DNA of 6,871 nt from Actinomycetota bacterium (GTDB lineage: Bacteria; Actinomycetota; Thermoleophilia; Gaiellales; Gaiellaceae). Shown in pieces: positions 1-5,806 of this stretch (position 1 is its first letter; every line of letters begins with the position of its first letter). Location of the stretch: assembly GCA_013694685.1 (NCBI GenBank), contig JACDBY010000085.1:1-6871 (forward strand), given 5' to 3'. Below the pieces are notes generated by a model that ran no database searches, was not told where the DNA came from, and worked only from the letters and a program-made list of their open reading frames with translations. The translations under genes were made by a program, and so were the position numbers.

Positions 1-278
1 ACCTCGGTCTCGGCGAGCGCCGGGAGCAACGCGCGCGTCTGGCGAAGGATCGTGGCCGAGGCGTGCGGGGGCAGCCGGCCGAGCCCCGCCTGTCGATCGA
101 CGAGCCGCTGCGCTGCCCGGCCCGCGGGGACGTCGGGGTCGACCTCGTAGTGCTCGACCACGTGGCCCTGCCGCTCGAGCTCGACGCCGCCGAAGAGGAA
201 CTCCGTTGGGCCTTCGCCCGCTCGGGCCGCCTCCAGCCGGACGAGTCGACCGGGAAAGTGGACGAAGGCGATCCTCAC
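1..278 (-). CDS. GT4-like glycosyltransferase, N-terminal fragment (cut by left edge)
   Basis: About 92 N-terminal residues are visible, beginning MRIAFVHFPGRLVRLEAA and continuing with a PTEFLFGGVELERQGH segment (about residues 24-39). A short hydrophobic first beta-strand followed by a 'G..ELERRGH' helix is the usual opening of GT-B retaining glycosyltransferases of the GT4 type, which move a sugar from a nucleotide-sugar donor in the cytoplasm. The donor-binding C-terminal domain is outside the window, so sugar and acceptor cannot be named. GTG at 276-278 is preferred because the MRIAF strand begins there and a TAGCCT hexamer lies 8 nt upstream. An in-frame GTG at 297-299 would add seven residues. 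There is no Shine-Dalgarno sequence. The gene is divergent from the dioxygenase gene. The family assignment rests on the N-terminus only. Confidence 0.72.
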   Translation of the reverse strand, partial: MRIAFVHFPGRLVRLEAARAGEGPTEFLFGGVELERQGHVVEHYEVDPDVPAGRAAQRLVDRQAGLGRLPPHASATILRQTRALLPALAETE

Positions 279-286
279 CGCGGGCG

Positions 287-292
287 AGGCTA
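287..292 (-). promoter_or_regulatory. Candidate leaderless promoter (-10 TAGCCT) for the GT4-like gene
   Basis: On the minus strand TAGCCT fits the actinobacterial -10 pattern TANNNT and ends 8 nt before the GTG start at 278. Transcription would then begin at or next to the start codon, giving a leaderless mRNA. No good TTGAC-like -35 is seen 16-18 nt further upstream. The same spacing is found at two other gene starts in this window, which is the main reason to take it seriously. Confidence 0.4.
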
Positions 293-324
293 CCGTCACC
301 GCGGGACGCTGTTACCAGTTCCAT

Positions 325-345
325 CCCAAACCCCCACCCACCCCC
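325..345 (-). other. Short-loop G-quadruplex motif
   Basis: Read on the minus strand this is G5-T-G3-T-G5-TTT-G3: four runs of at least three G with loops of 1, 1 and 3 nt, which meets the canonical G4 definition. The plus strand is the matching C-rich run. It sits about 47-67 nt upstream of the GT4-like gene start, on that gene's non-template strand, between its putative promoter and the 11-bp repeat array. The motif is seen directly; folding and any regulatory effect are inference. Confidence 0.6.
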
Positions 346-369
346 GGGGCTCTCAGCGTACGCCGCCCG

Positions 370-424
370 GTGTGACGAGAGTGCGCCCGCTGTGTGCCAG
401 ATGTGCGCCAGATGTCCGCCCAGC
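370..424 (+). repeat. Tandem 11-bp degenerate repeat array in the divergent intergenic region
   Basis: Five consecutive 11-bp units are seen: GTGTGACGAGA (370-380), GTGCGCCCGCT (381-391), GTGTGCCAGAT (392-402), GTGCGCCAGAT (403-413) and GTCCGCCCAGC (414-424). The third and fourth differ at one base; the outer units are more degenerate. The period is close to one DNA helical turn, as expected for several protein molecules binding one DNA face. The array lies just upstream of the -35 position expected for the dioxygenase gene and about 90-145 nt upstream of the GT4-like start. A related array is at 5807-5839. An operator role is inferred. Confidence 0.5.
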
Positions 425-451
425 ACGAGGCGTGGCATGCGCGCGGTCGTC

Positions 452-457
452 TACCCT
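452..457 (+). promoter_or_regulatory. Candidate leaderless promoter (-10 TACCCT) for the dioxygenase gene
   Basis: TACCCT fits TANNNT and ends 7 nt before the ATG at 465, so the transcript would start at or very near the initiation codon. There is no purine-rich ribosome binding site in front of that ATG. No convincing TTGAC-like -35 is present about 17 nt upstream, where the sequence is GC-rich. The 11-bp repeat array ends 27 nt upstream. Confidence 0.4.
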
Positions 458-464
458 GGCCCCG

Positions 465-1391
465 ATGCATCGCCAGCAGAGCAAGCTCGCCAAGCGGGCC
501 ACGAGAGTCGCCTCGGCGGTAGAGCGGCGCGGGATCGTCGCGACGTACGAGCTGCACGAACGGCTTCTCGGCAACCGGCGGTCGCGCCGCCGGTTTGCCT
601 CGCGTGGCCCCGAGCTCGACGAGACCCAGCGCGGGCTCGTCGAGGCGCTCGACCGCGACGGTTACGTGGCGCTCGCGTTCGCCGAGCTCCACTCGCAGGC
701 TGCCTGGAAGCGGCTCGAGGCACAGGGCGCGGCGTTCGTCGAGGAGACCGAGCACACGATCGAGGCCGGCGGTCAGGGGAAAGTGCGGGCGGGCAAGGAG
801 TTCGTCGCGCGCAAATGGAGCTTCGAGGGGGTCACGCTCGACGCCGGCGACGCCTGGTTCTCGGTGTGCACGTCTCGCCGCATCCTCGACGTCGCGAACG
901 CGTACCTCCGCCTCTGGGCGAAGCTCTCGTACGTCGACCTCTGGTACACGGCGCAACAGCGCGAGAGCGACGAGCGGGTCGCCTCGCAGAACTGGCACGT
1001 CGATTTCGACGACAAGCACCTGCTGAAGGCGTTCGTCTATCTCACCGACGTCGGCTCGGAGTCGGGGCCGTTCGAGTACGTGCCGGGCAGTCAGGCCGGC
1101 GGCCGGAACGTCGTCCGGCCCTGGGCGCCGATGGGCTATGGACGCGTCACGGACGAGGAGGTCTCGCGTCACGTCGGGCGCGAGGAGATCGCCACGTTCA
1201 CAGGGCCGAAGGGAACCCTGATCCTCTGCAACACGAGCGGTCTCCACCGCGGCGGCTTCGCGACCGCGGGTCCGCGGGTCCTCGCAACGGCGACCTACTG
1301 CTCCCCCGCGTCTCTGAAGGCGCTCTCGAACCGGAACTACGTCTCGGCGCTCGAGACTGCCGATCCGGTCGTGCGCTTCGCCGTCTCGTAG
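465..1391 (+). CDS. PhyH-family Fe(II)/2-oxoglutarate-dependent dioxygenase
   Basis: The 308-residue protein resembles phytanoyl-CoA dioxygenase family enzymes, non-haem iron oxygenases that couple 2-oxoglutarate decarboxylation to substrate hydroxylation in the cytoplasm. The iron-binding facial triad is visible: H178 and D180 in NWHVDFDDKH, and H261 in NTSGLHRGGF. R271 in GPRVLATATY is the likely 2-oxoglutarate carboxylate ligand. Between them is the double-stranded beta-helix core with FVYLTDVGSESGPFEYVPGS (190-209), typical of the family. The first 45 residues are basic. ATG at 465 is chosen because the frame further upstream runs antisense to the GT4-like gene; an in-frame GTG at 432 is the alternative. 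The 3' end overlaps the convergent ATPase gene by 55 nt. Its place in a glycan export locus suggests hydroxylation of a sugar, lipid or chain-end group; the substrate is unknown. Confidence 0.85.
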   Translation: MHRQQSKLAKRATRVASAVERRGIVATYELHERLLGNRRSRRRFASRGPELDETQRGLVEALDRDGYVALAFAELHSQAAWKRLEAQGAAFVEETEHTIEAGGQGKVRAGKEFVARKWSFEGVTLDAGDAWFSVCTSRRILDVANAYLRLWAKLSYVDLWYTAQQRESDERVASQNWHVDFDDKHLLKAFVYLTDVGSESGPFEYVPGSQAGGRNVVRPWAPMGYGRVTDEEVSRHVGREEIATFTGPKGTLILCNTSGLHRGGFATAGPRVLATATYCSPASLKALSNRNYVSALETADPVVRFAVS

Positions 1392-2659
1392 CCGCGGCTG
1401 TCGTCGAACTCCGTCGTCCAGTCGAGGAGCGGCCGCACGCCTCCGCGCAACTTACCCGTGAAGAGGCCCTTCGCCGAGTCCCCCTCACCGGGGTCGGTCA
1501 CGTGGAAGCGCACGACACCGGGAACATTGACGTGGTTGACGAGAGTCGGTGCACCGAGCGCCGCGACCGTGACGTCCACCGCCAGAACCCCTTCGTTCAG
1601 GAGGTTGGGCGGGATCCACGCCGTGCACGTGTAGATCCCCGGCTCGGGCTGCGTGCGCCAGCGAGGATCGGTGTCGAAGGCGTTGAAGACGACCTCGCCA
1701 CGATCGTTGCCGAGCTTGAACTTCGGGAAGAGCGGGCCAGTCTCTCCCATGACCGCGAATCGGCACTCGATCCCGACCGGCTCCCGCACGTCGACGGAGT
1801 GCTGTGTCTCGCCGTCCGCGTCGACGATGCGCGCCGAGAGCAGCCGGAGCTTGTCGCTTCCCGGCGCCTCCCCTTCGGCGAAGACCTTCTCGGCCCCCGT
1901 CCCGGACGAATCCTGCAGGTACCGCGAGACGACGTCTTCCGCAACCCCCTCGTCCATCACCTCGCCCGCGTGGAGCCAGTACGCGCGGCCGCAGAGACGT
2001 GTGATCGCGCTCATGTCGTGCGAGACGAAGAGCACGGTGCGACCCGAGCTCGAGATGTCCTCGATCCGACCCATGCAGCGCTGCTGGAACTCGTGGTCGC
2101 CGACCGCGAGAACCTCGTCGATGATGAGCACCTCGGGATCGAGGTGCGCGGCGACCGCGAACGCGAGCCGGACGTACATTCCGCTCGAGTAGCGCTTGAC
2201 CGGCGTGTCGATCAGCTTCTCGATACCGCTGAACTCGACGATCTCGTCGAACTTCGCGGCGATCTCGCGGCGCTTCATCCCGAGGATGGCGCCGTTCAGG
2301 TACGTGTTCTCGCGGCCCGTCAGCTCGGGGTGGAAACCGGTGCCTACCTCGAGGATGCTGCCGACGCGGCCCTTGATCGACGCAGTGCCCTCGGTCGGCG
2401 GGGTGATCTGCGTCAGGATCTTGAGGAGCGTCGACTTGCCGGCGCCGTTTCGGCCGATGAACCCGACGACCTCACCCTCCTCGATCTCGAACGAGACGCC
2501 CTTGAGCGCCCAGAGCTCCTCGAGCGAGTGGTCGACGTGCTCGAGCCGGAGCGCGCGACGCGCCGCGTGAGAGATCGTGTCGCGCAGCGTCTCGTAGCCG
2601 GCCTTGTACTCGCCGATCCGGTAGCACTTCGAGAGGCCCTGGGCGACGACGGTCTTCAT
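1337..2659 (-). CDS. wzt: Polysaccharide ABC exporter ATP-binding protein with C-terminal Wzt-like domain
   Basis: The 440-residue protein supplies ATP hydrolysis for export of a lipid-linked polysaccharide across the cytoplasmic membrane with the permease encoded just upstream. All ABC motifs are present: Walker A GRNGAGKST (69-77), signature YSSGM (157-161), Walker B VLIIDE (177-182) with DEVLAVGD, and H-loop SHD (213-215). The segment ILEVGTGFHPELTGRENTYL (102-121) is typical of the Wzt/TagH branch. Residues about 265-405 form an extra domain like the Wzt C-terminal beta-sandwich (KFKLGNDRGEVVFNAFDTD, then GIYTCTAWIPPNLLNEGVLA), which in characterised exporters binds a feature of the finished glycan. 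The tail has GGVRPLLDW. ATG starts 1 nt after the permease stop with no clear ribosome binding site, implying translational coupling. The last 17 residues are encoded antisense to the dioxygenase 3' end. Confidence 0.93.
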   Translation of the reverse strand: MKTVVAQGLSKCYRIGEYKAGYETLRDTISHAARRALRLEHVDHSLEELWALKGVSFEIEEGEVVGFIGRNGAGKSTLLKILTQITPPTEGTASIKGRVGSILEVGTGFHPELTGRENTYLNGAILGMKRREIAAKFDEIVEFSGIEKLIDTPVKRYSSGMYVRLAFAVAAHLDPEVLIIDEVLAVGDHEFQQRCMGRIEDISSSGRTVLFVSHDMSAITRLCGRAYWLHAGEVMDEGVAEDVVSRYLQDSSGTGAEKVFAEGEAPGSDKLRLLSARIVDADGETQHSVDVREPVGIECRFAVMGETGPLFPKFKLGNDRGEVVFNAFDTDPRWRTQPEPGIYTCTAWIPPNLLNEGVLAVDVTVAALGAPTLVNHVNVPGVVRFHVTDPGEGDSAKGLFTGKLRGGVRPLLDWTTEFDDSRGYETAKRTTGSAVSSAET

Positions 2660-2660
2660 C

Positions 2661-3527
2661 TCAGAGCGTGTCGGCGAAGCGGGGTTCCGCCCTCCGGTAG
2701 AAGGCGAGGCCGCCGACGAAGAAGACGAGCGTCATGATCACGCCGACCACGAGCATCGTCGTCGTGGGCGGCGGCGTTCCCGCGACGGCCCAGCGGAACC
2801 CGGTGATGGCGCCAATCGCCGGGTTGAGCGAGGCGATCGCGAGGTAGCGCTCGGGGAGCGCCTCGGCGGCGTAGATGACACCCGACGCGAAGAGCCACAG
2901 CTGGACGAGGAATGGCACGGCATACGGGACGTCGCGATAGCGGACGTTGACGACGGCGAGGAACGAGCCGAGCCCGATCCCGGTCATCGCGAGCATGAGG
3001 AGGAAGAGCGGGACGAGCACGATCGTCGGCTGGATCGCGGTGTCGTACCAGGTCGTGATCCCGAGACCGACGGCGAACGAGAAGACGAAGTCCACGAGGG
3101 GGACGAGGATGCAGGCGAGCGGAAGGATCAGGAGGGGAAAGTGCACCTTCTGGACGAGCATCCTGTTGGTGAGGACCGAGCCGGCAGTCAGGGTGAAGAC
3201 GGCCGCCAGGAACGTCCACGGGACGAGGTTGAGCATCGCGAACACGGGATAGTCGAGGCCCTGCGAGGGGAGCTGCGCGAACGTCCCGAAGATGAGCGTG
3301 AAGACGACCATCGTCAGGAGCGGTTGCAGTACGGCCCACGCGATCCCGATCAGCGACTGCTTGTAGCGCACCTTGACGTCCCGCCAGGCGAGGATGAGCG
3401 CGAGGTCTCGGGCCTGCCAGAGCTCGCGGAAGTCGGGGAGGCCACTCCGCCGCGCGGGACGGATGAGCGTGACGGGAGAATCGGGGGCGCTGAGCATCGT
3501 CGAGCCGAATGCCTGCGGCGTCCACAT
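2661..3527 (-). CDS. wzm: Polysaccharide ABC-2 type export permease (Wzm-like)
   Basis: The 288-residue integral membrane protein is expected to form the channel half of the exporter, as a dimer with the ATPase. A cytoplasmic N-terminus of about 55 residues ends in the family motif DVKVRYKQSLIGIAWAVLQP (50-69). About six hydrophobic segments follow (roughly 61-83, 97-118, 132-157, 167-190, 204-222, 258-276). KVHFPLLILPLA (127-138), VNVRYRDV (193-200) and SLNPAIGAITGFRWA (233-247) match conserved spots of O-antigen and teichoic-acid exporters. The start at 3527 has GGAAG 11 nt upstream; an internal ATG at 3497 is possible and would remove ten residues. It lies 37 nt after the glycosyltransferase stop and 1 nt before the ATPase start, consistent with one operon. 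The length is close to the family norm. Confidence 0.92.
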   Translation of the reverse strand: MWTPQAFGSTMLSAPDSPVTLIRPARRSGLPDFRELWQARDLALILAWRDVKVRYKQSLIGIAWAVLQPLLTMVVFTLIFGTFAQLPSQGLDYPVFAMLNLVPWTFLAAVFTLTAGSVLTNRMLVQKVHFPLLILPLACILVPLVDFVFSFAVGLGITTWYDTAIQPTIVLVPLFLLMLAMTGIGLGSFLAVVNVRYRDVPYAVPFLVQLWLFASGVIYAAEALPERYLAIASLNPAIGAITGFRWAVAGTPPPTTTMLVVGVIMTLVFFVGGLAFYRRAEPRFADTL

Positions 3528-3564
3528 CGCGCCGCACGCTTCCGAGCGATCGATGGTACCGGGC

Positions 3565-4578
3565 CTAGGAGAGGACGCCCCTCCGCCGGCGCCGGAGCCG
3601 GCGGGCCGCGCGTGCCGTCAGACCGCCCTCCTCGAGCAAGGCGACACGGTGCTCGAGCCCTACACAGAGCCTGTCGGCTACGGCGGCCGAGTCGTGGTGG
3701 AGCGCGACGTGTGCGTCGCACGCGAGATCGGCCTCGTCGGCGAGCGTCGGCGTCGGCCGCGGAACCGGCTGTCCGGCCTCCAGAGCCCGGATCGCGTTGC
3801 GGAGCCGGACGTCGCGCACGAGCGTTCCGTCGGCGACGCGCTGCTCGAGCTCGTCGTCCGCCGTCGACGCCTCGGCGAGCAGCACGTCGCCCCTGCCGCT
3901 CTCGAGGAGGTCGAGGGCGCGGACGATGTGGCGGCCGTCGGGGGAGGTCGCGCGACGGGCGAACTTCGCCCGGAGCTGACGGGCGTCACGAAGCGGGTAG
4001 TGGAGCACCTCGAAGGGGAACCACTCGCGGAGCACGCGGAGGCCCGCGCCCTCGGCGTCGTGGTTCCCGACGGAGACGGAGGCGTCCGGAACGCCTCGGT
4101 GGACGATCTTCACCTGGGCGTGGTACGGACTCGCCAGATCGACGGTCGGGCGCGCTCGGTGGGTCATTCGCTCGAAGAAAGGCTGCGGTCCCGGTCGTAG
4201 GACGAAGTGCCGCATGAGGCCGCGCACGACGCCGAAGCGGGACGGCACCGCGGCGAGGATCTCGGCGAACCCACCTGGCCGTGGCCACCAGAACTCGTCG
4301 GCGTCGCTCGGGACGACCCAGTCGGCACCGTGGCTCGTGGCGGCGAGCCGCGACATGCGGGTCACCCATTCCGCCTGTCGGAAGACCTCACCCTCCTCGC
4401 GGAGCAGCACGACCCGCCCCTCACGCTCGTACGCGCGGAGAACGTCGGTCGTGCCGTCGACCGACCGGTGGTCGGTCGCGATCACGAGTTCCACCCCGGC
4501 GGCGAAGTGGTAGCGGAGCCACGTCTCGATCAGATCGACCTCGTCGTTGACGACGACTGTCATGACGACGCGTGTCAC
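3565..4578 (-). CDS. GT-A glycosyltransferase (Glyco_tranf_2_4-like), second tandem paralogue
   Basis: The 337-residue protein resembles the GT2-like group that opens with a 'NDE.D.IE.WL.YH...GV' segment (11-29 here). It then has TDHRSVDGTTDVLRAYE (35-51), FRQAEWVTRMSRLA (66-79) and a metal/nucleotide-sugar-binding DADEFWWP (92-99). Later conserved points are KIVHRG (157-162), GNHD (171-174) and FEVLHYPLRD (189-198). It should add one sugar from a nucleotide-sugar donor in the cytoplasm; which sugar is unknown. The N-terminal half is about 60% identical by eye to the upstream paralogue (about 77 of 124 positions). The C-terminus carries a short coiled-coil-like LEHRVALLEE and an arginine-rich end (RLRRRRRG). 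The GTG start overlaps the upstream stop as GTGA, so translation is probably coupled. The stop is TAG at 3565-3567. Confidence 0.83.
   Translation of the reverse strand: MTRVVMTVVVNDEVDLIETWLRYHFAAGVELVIATDHRSVDGTTDVLRAYEREGRVVLLREEGEVFRQAEWVTRMSRLAATSHGADWVVPSDADEFWWPRPGGFAEILAAVPSRFGVVRGLMRHFVLRPGPQPFFERMTHRARPTVDLASPYHAQVKIVHRGVPDASVSVGNHDAEGAGLRVLREWFPFEVLHYPLRDARQLRAKFARRATSPDGRHIVRALDLLESGRGDVLLAEASTADDELEQRVADGTLVRDVRLRNAIRALEAGQPVPRPTPTLADEADLACDAHVALHHDSAAVADRLCVGLEHRVALLEEGGLTARAARRLRRRRRGVLS
4283..4308 (+). repeat. Perfect 26-bp direct repeat between the two glycosyltransferase genes (copy 1)
   Basis: This stretch is identical to 5347-5372. It encodes, on the minus strand, the SDADEFWW catalytic block of the second paralogue. 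The identity includes third codon positions, and flanking similarity continues on both sides. It is a by-product of duplication of the two genes, possibly kept similar by gene conversion or by shared codon preference. Confidence 0.7.
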
Positions 4579-5639
4579 GTGCGGCGACGTGCGCGACGCA
4601 GGACCGTTCCCAGCCGGCGGGCGACCTGCGCGCCGGGTCGCGCCTCGAGCGAGGCGACCCGCTGCGCCAGCTCGTCGAGCCGGCGGCGGACCCGGATCAG
4701 ATCGCCCTCGCCGAGCACGGCGGCATCTACGGCGAACGCGGCGTCCTCAGCCGCGCTCGGTCGCGGGAACGCTAGCGAGCCGGGGCTGTCACCGAGCCGT
4801 CGGAGCGCTTCGCAGATCCTCGTGTCCTCGACGAGGAGGCCGTCCCGGAGGGCAGCCTCGCGATCCTCCGCGGCGCCGACCAGCTCGGCGAAGACGGTCT
4901 CGCTCCGCCCCTCCTCCGCGTCACGGAACGCGAGCGCGTGGTAGGCGGCCCCCGGACCGGCGACGACCTCTTCCCCGGCGTAGAACTTCTCCACCGCGCT
5001 CCCCCAGAGCGCACCCTTGCGCTCGAGCTGGGCGGCCGTGCGGATCGGGAAGTGGAGCACCTCGAGCGGGTACCAGCCACGCATCGGCACGAATGACGTG
5101 CCGCCGATCGAGTGGCTTCCCTCGACGACCGCGGCCGTCGGGTGCGCCCGGTGGACGACCTTCCGAAAGGGTCGCCACGGGCTGCGGGGGTCGTTGATCG
5201 GCGCCGCTGAAGCGAGGCGCAGCGTCAGCCGTTCCTGGAACGGCCCGCCGTCGTCGGGCACGGGCACGAAGTGACGGACGAACGACTGCACGAGCCCGTA
5301 TCGACGAGGGATCGAGGCGAGCACCTCGCGGAGATCGCCGCCGCGCGGCCACCAGAACTCGTCGGCGTCGCTGTTCACGACCCAATCGGCCCCGTGCTCG
5401 GTCGCGGCGAGGCGCGCCATGCGCGTGACCCATTCGCGCTGCCTGAACGGGCCGTCCGGCTCTCGCAGCACCTTGACGCGACCTCCCCGCTCGTACTCGG
5501 CGAGCACGTCCTGCGTCCCGTCGCTCGACGCGTGATCGGTCACGAGGAGGAGATCGACGCCGGCCGCGAGATGAAAATCGAGATGCTGCTCGACGATGTC
5601 GCGCTCGTCCCGCGCGAGCAGGGTCATCACGATCCTCAC
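4575..5639 (-). CDS. GT-A glycosyltransferase (Glyco_tranf_2_4-like), first tandem paralogue
   Basis: The 354-residue cytoplasmic glycosyltransferase begins MRIVMTLLARDERDIVEQHL. It carries TDHASSDGTQDVLAEYE (34-50), FRQREWVTRMARLAATEHGA (65-84) and DADEFWWP (91-98), the probable divalent-metal and sugar-nucleotide site of a GT-A fold. FRKVVHRAHP (158-167), GSH (174-176) and PLEVLHFPIR (191-200) follow, matching the downstream paralogue. Donor and acceptor are not readable from sequence. Residues about 312-333 look like a coiled coil (RVRRRLDELAQRVASLEAR region), followed by a basic tail ending RRARRRT. This is the first gene of the exporter operon. No in-frame start is available upstream of the GTG at 5637-5639, which has a TAGGGT hexamer 8 nt before it and no strong ribosome binding site. 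The 3' end overlaps the next gene by 4 nt. Confidence 0.84.
   Translation of the reverse strand: MRIVMTLLARDERDIVEQHLDFHLAAGVDLLLVTDHASSDGTQDVLAEYERGGRVKVLREPDGPFRQREWVTRMARLAATEHGADWVVNSDADEFWWPRGGDLREVLASIPRRYGLVQSFVRHFVPVPDDGGPFQERLTLRLASAAPINDPRSPWRPFRKVVHRAHPTAAVVEGSHSIGGTSFVPMRGWYPLEVLHFPIRTAAQLERKGALWGSAVEKFYAGEEVVAGPGAAYHALAFRDAEEGRSETVFAELVGAAEDREAALRDGLLVEDTRICEALRRLGDSPGSLAFPRPSAAEDAAFAVDAAVLGEGDLIRVRRRLDELAQRVASLEARPGAQVARRLGTVLRRARRRT
5347..5372 (+). repeat. Perfect 26-bp direct repeat between the two glycosyltransferase genes (copy 2)
   Basis: This is the second copy of the segment at 4283-4308, here encoding the SDADEFWW block of the first paralogue. The copies are 1,064 bp apart and in the same orientation, so unequal recombination between them could fuse the two genes. 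Confidence 0.7.
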
Positions 5640-5647
5640 GGGCGCGA

Positions 5648-5653
5648 ACCCTA
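5648..5653 (-). promoter_or_regulatory. Candidate leaderless promoter (-10 TAGGGT) for the glycosyltransferase-exporter operon
   Basis: On the minus strand TAGGGT fits TANNNT and ends 8 nt before the GTG at 5639. The same layout is seen at the GT4-like and dioxygenase starts. The AGGG could alternatively serve as a weak Shine-Dalgarno sequence, 9 nt from the GTG. A -35 match is poor. The upstream 235-nt gap supports an independent promoter here. Confidence 0.4.
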
Positions 5654-5685
5654 GACGGTCGATTCCGTGGAAACGAGCACGCGGC

Positions 5686-5700
5686 GTGTGACCGTGACAC
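5686..5700. promoter_or_regulatory. Operator-like dyad GTGTnACnGTnACAC
   Basis: The sequence GTGTGACCGTGACAC is a 15-bp imperfect palindrome with 12 of 15 positions symmetric and arms GTGT/ACAC plus AC/GT around a central base. It is centred about 42 nt upstream of the putative -10 of the glycosyltransferase-exporter operon, where an activator or repressor dimer could bind. No regulator family can be assigned from the dyad alone. Confidence 0.3.
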
Positions 5701-5806
5701 CCTGCATTGCATGCTGTCCGGCAGAACCATGTCCGTTTCGGCCAATGTGATGGGCCACCGACCTCCTCCCCACGGCATCGAGCCTATCTGGACAACACGC
5801 ACGAGG

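Noticed and set aside
392..413. Sigma-54 promoter suggested by TGGCAC on the minus strand
   Set aside because: There is no TTGC element at the required spacing, and sigma-54 is generally absent from Actinobacteria.
370..424. CRISPR array
   Set aside because: The units are 11 bp and directly adjacent with no spacers, and no cas genes are present.
63..464. Upstream extension of the dioxygenase reading frame to 63
   Set aside because: It would run through the antisense GT4-like N-terminus and the repeat array. The added 134 residues are low-complexity and proline/arginine-rich. The ATG at 465 has a fitting promoter hexamer.
312..1247. Minus-strand open frame of 311 codons opposite the dioxygenase
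   Set aside because: It has no motifs and is antisense to the conserved HxD...H enzyme, so it is a shadow frame.
206..2737. Very long plus-strand open frame (843 codons) across the dioxygenase and antisense to the ATPase
   Set aside because: It is arginine- and alanine-rich with no recognisable domain, and lies over two genes with complete catalytic motifs. It is a GC-driven shadow frame.
3578..3605. CCGGCGCCGG palindrome as an intragenic terminator near the end of the second tandem glycosyltransferase
   Set aside because: It lies within the arginine-codon-rich tail (CGC/CGG runs), has no T-tract, and is explained by coding and GC bias.
3141..4217. Plus-strand open frame antisense to the permease and second glycosyltransferase
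   Set aside because: It is low-complexity and arginine-rich, opposite two well-supported genes.
4921..5802. Minus-strand frame starting MRVVQIGSMPWGGG, which looks briefly like a glycosyltransferase N-terminus
   Set aside because: The resemblance stops after about ten residues, and the rest is an out-of-frame shadow of the first tandem glycosyltransferase.
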